From UBA1672 sp963977495 (GTDB lineage: Bacteria > Pseudomonadota > Alphaproteobacteria > Micavibrionales > Micavibrionaceae), in NCBI GenBank assembly GCA_963977495.1, contig CAXBOT010000001.1, positions 682,001-746,000 of the forward strand: a DNA stretch of 64,000 nt, written 5' to 3'. The notes below the pieces were generated by a model. The model was not told the DNA's origin. It did not search any database and was given only the letters and a program-made list of their open reading frames with translations. Numbering within the stretch: position 1 is the stretch's first letter; each line of letters begins with the position of its first letter. Positions 62,030 through 64,000 of the stretch are shown piece after piece. The position numbers and the translations under genes are program-made.

Positions 62030-62598
62030 GAAACCAGCCTGATGAAATTCTTAAGGAGGTCATGCCCATGCTTTGTGGCGATACTCTCAGGGTGGAATTG
62101 TACGCCGTGAATTGGCTTATCCTTATGTGATAAACCCATAATAATGCCGTCTTCGGTTTCTGCCGTAATTTCAAGGCAATCAGGAATGCTCTCACGCTCG
62201 GCAATCAAGGAATGATAGCGCGTTACGGGATAGGGGGATGGTAGCCCCTCAAACACAGCTTTGCCGCTATGCGCTATATCAGATATTTTGCCATGCATCG
62301 GCGCAGGTGCGCGAATGACTTTGCCGCCAAAGGCCTGCGCGATGGCTTGATGCCCCAGACATACACCGAATAACGGCACATTACGCTCCGCTGCTGCTTT
62401 AATAACATCCAGACAAATACCGGCATGATCAGGATCACTAGGCCCCGGTGAGATCAACAAACCCTCGGGCTTATCACCAAACACATGTTCTACCGATACT
62501 TCATCATTGCGGTAAACTCGCGTTTCCACGCCTAAATCGCCCAGATATTGCACCAGGTTGTATGTAAAACTGTCGTAATTATCAATTAAGGTAATCAT
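62026..62598 (-). CDS. trpG: Anthranilate synthase component II (glutaminase)
   Basis: TrpG (190 aa) provides ammonia to TrpE for anthranilate. Nucleophile C80 in GVCLGHQAIAQAFGG; the His-Glu pair in GVQFHPESIATKHG near residue 170; SPGPSDP at 50-56. In some bacteria the same subunit also serves PabB for folate synthesis. trpE is not in the window: a divergent deacetylase gene occupies the upstream side. First gene of trpG-trpD-trpC. No ribosome binding site is visible at the start. Confidence 0.94.
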   Translation of the reverse strand: MITLIDNYDSFTYNLVQYLGDLGVETRVYRNDEVSVEHVFGDKPEGLLISPGPSDPDHAGICLDVIKAAAERNVPLFGVCLGHQAIAQAFGGKVIRAPAPMHGKISDIAHSGKAVFEGLPSPYPVTRYHSLIAERESIPDCLEITAETEDGIIMGLSHKDKPIHGVQFHPESIATKHGHDLLKNFIRLVS

Positions 62599-62604
62599 GG
62601 ATTT

Positions 62605-62633
62605 GTTATGGCGTTCTGTGATACAAAAAGCAA
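62605..62633 (-). promoter_or_regulatory. Predicted promoter of trpGDC
   Basis: On the minus strand TTGCTT (62628-62633) and CATAAC (62605-62610) are 17 bp apart. The start point would coincide with the A of the trpG ATG at 62598, so the mRNA could be leaderless. No leader peptide or attenuator is seen. Confidence 0.4.
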
Positions 62634-62697
62634 GTAAACAAAGGAGATACTGCGTTTTTTAAATGTGGGTACACACCCCAACACGCGTAACACAGCT

Positions 62698-64000
62698 ATG
62701 GCACATCACAAAAACACATCCGCTTCTATTATTAAGGTACTGATTTTCATTATGATTGGTGCTGTTCTGATCGTGTTTACAGATTTGTTTATTCTGGATG
62801 GTAATCGCCATATGTCATGGTGGAATACGAACAGCTCTACATCTTCGGATGCCCCGATAGACTTGGCGCGTTTGAAAACACAAAATACGCGCTATCTTGA
62901 AAACGGCATAAACCTTCCCGACGGCCTTACAGCGCAAAGCCCGACGCCCAATCTTTTGGCAAGCCTTCAACGCAAAGAAAGCAATACTGTGATCGCGCAG
63001 ACCAGCCTAAAGCGTCCCTTGTTAAATGACCCAATGTCGGATGTGCAGATCGCCAATATAGAGCCTGCACTAGGCGTTGAAAAAGGCGCAACAATCATTC
63101 CCGATACAACAGACAGAGAAAACATCGAGAATGTCATTTTGAATTTGGGGCACACCCCGAATGATAACAACGCGCGCAGTGAAGCAGCAGAAGCGCCCAA
63201 ACACATCGCCATTACAACAAACCCCACAGAAAAACAAAGCCAAGCCACAGACAGCGCGCCACATCAATATATAGCCCCCCAAGGCAATGGCAAAATCGCC
63301 ATTATCATTGATGATATGGGGCTGACACTGCGCAGTAAGCTTGTCGAAGTGATGCCTGCGCCGCTTACATTATCCTACTTGCCATACGCCAAGGATCTGA
63401 AGGAGCGCACAAAACGCGCCGCCGCAAATGGACATGAACTTATGGTGCATATCCCGATGCAACCGCTGAATGATAATATAGATGCCGGCCCGCATGTTTT
63501 AAAAGTCGATCAAACCCCGAAAGAATTACTGGCTAATCTGGATTGGGATTTATCGCGTTTCGATGGGTTTGTCGGCGTCAATAACCACATGGGCAGCCGC
63601 ATCACAGGGGACAGGCGCTCTATGGCTTATGTCATGAGTGACCTTAAAAAACGCGGGCTGTATTTTATTGATTCCAGAACAATCAGTGCCTCTGTCGCCG
63701 CAGATGTCGCAAAGGAATATGGCCTTGCCTATGGTGAGCGCGATATCTTTCTCGATCATAAAATCACACCTGAATTTATTCACGGCGCGCTGAAAAAACT
63801 TGAAGATAAGGCGCGGAAGAATGGCTATGCCATCGCGATAGGGCATCCGCATAAAGAAACCATTGACGCGTTGAAAGAATGGATTCCAACGCTAAAGGAT
63901 AAGGGCTTAACCCTTGTTCCTGCCAGCGCCGTTCTGCATCAGCCTATCGAATCCACAAACGATATCCTTGCAAACAGTGATGCGCCCGAAGACAGTAAGG
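62698..64000 (+). CDS. Divergent polysaccharide deacetylase family protein, 3' end outside the window
   Basis: The frame runs open from ATG 62698 to the last base; 434 residues are present. An N-terminal membrane anchor (about 11-32) is followed by a polar, probably disordered linker (about 35-195) and a YibQ/DUF610-type domain from residue 198: KIAIIIDDMGLTLRS, MVHIPMQPL, GVNNHMGSRITGD, YFIDSRTIS, AIGHPHKET. These keep the Asp and His positions of NodB-like hydrolases. The natural substrate is unknown; the active domain should face the periplasm. Divergent from trpG with 99 bp between starts. Confidence 0.88.
   Translation, partial: MAHHKNTSASIIKVLIFIMIGAVLIVFTDLFILDGNRHMSWWNTNSSTSSDAPIDLARLKTQNTRYLENGINLPDGLTAQSPTPNLLASLQRKESNTVIAQTSLKRPLLNDPMSDVQIANIEPALGVEKGATIIPDTTDRENIENVILNLGHTPNDNNARSEAAEAPKHIAITTNPTEKQSQATDSAPHQYIAPQGNGKIAIIIDDMGLTLRSKLVEVMPAPLTLSYLPYAKDLKERTKRAAANGHELMVHIPMQPLNDNIDAGPHVLKVDQTPKELLANLDWDLSRFDGFVGVNNHMGSRITGDRRSMAYVMSDLKKRGLYFIDSRTISASVAADVAKEYGLAYGERDIFLDHKITPEFIHGALKKLEDKARKNGYAIAIGHPHKETIDALKEWIPTLKDKGLTLVPASAVLHQPIESTNDILANSDAPEDSK

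Noticed and set aside
1..64000. CRISPR array, prophage, insertion sequence, toxin-antitoxin or antiviral defence system
   Set aside because: No regularly spaced repeats, transposase, integrase, capsid, Cas or known defence proteins were recognised among the coding regions.

Overview
The window looks like chromosomal DNA of a free-living, aerobic, Gram-negative alphaproteobacterium. GC is roughly 45-48% by eye. The main evidence is gene order: nuoN-birA-coaX-rnj-DUF1467-proS-lolC-lolD-dnaE, then rpsB-tsf-pyrH-frr-uppS-cdsA-dxr-rseP-bamA-skp-lpxD-fabZ-lpxA-lpxI-lpxB-gltA, then gltX, comEC, lexA and trpCDG. These runs are characteristic of alphaproteobacteria. Supporting traits are LpxI rather than LpxH, a ComEC without a nuclease domain, and a direct-repeat LexA box (GTTC-N7-GTTC). 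I cannot name the genus; a Micavibrio-like lineage is a guess only.

Layout. 1-4.6 kb: the C-terminal part of an NhaD antiporter, a CPBP-family membrane protease, ispG, ald and tRNA-Asp(GUC). 4.7-26.8 kb: all fourteen separate nuo genes of respiratory complex I. They lie in three blocks, nuoABCDEF, nuoGHI and nuoJKLMN. The first two blocks are separated by a minus-strand marC-purQ-purL segment, the last two by a pair of unknown genes; blocks 2 and 3 each have a promoter-like sequence. Accessory genes (two small membrane proteins, a MazG-like pyrophosphohydrolase, an anchored protein of unknown function) sit inside the nuo transcription units. 26.8-37.9 kb: biotin ligase, type III pantothenate kinase, RNase J, two small envelope proteins, prolyl-tRNA synthetase of archaeal/eukaryotic type, LolCD and DnaE. 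37.9-54.3 kb: translation factors, UMP kinase, isoprenoid and phospholipid genes, two tandem RseP-like proteases, BamA, Skp and the lipid A genes. 54.3-62.6 kb: mostly minus strand, with gltA, gltX, lexA (own SOS-controlled promoter) and trpC-trpD-trpG; comEC is on the plus strand. The window ends inside a divergent polysaccharide deacetylase gene.

Functionally the window links respiration (complex I, citrate synthase, Na+/H+ antiport) with envelope building: undecaprenyl diphosphate, CDP-diacylglycerol, lipid A, Bam-mediated outer-membrane protein assembly and lipoprotein export. Almost everything is housekeeping. I see no CRISPR array, prophage, insertion sequence, toxin-antitoxin pair or defence island. 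The observations most worth following are the tandem RseP paralogues, the archaeal-type ProRS at the normal alphaproteobacterial proS locus, the PurS-PurL fusion inserted in the nuo region, the structured rpsB leader, the acidic N-terminal extension of LolD, and the unknown genes embedded in the complex I cluster.
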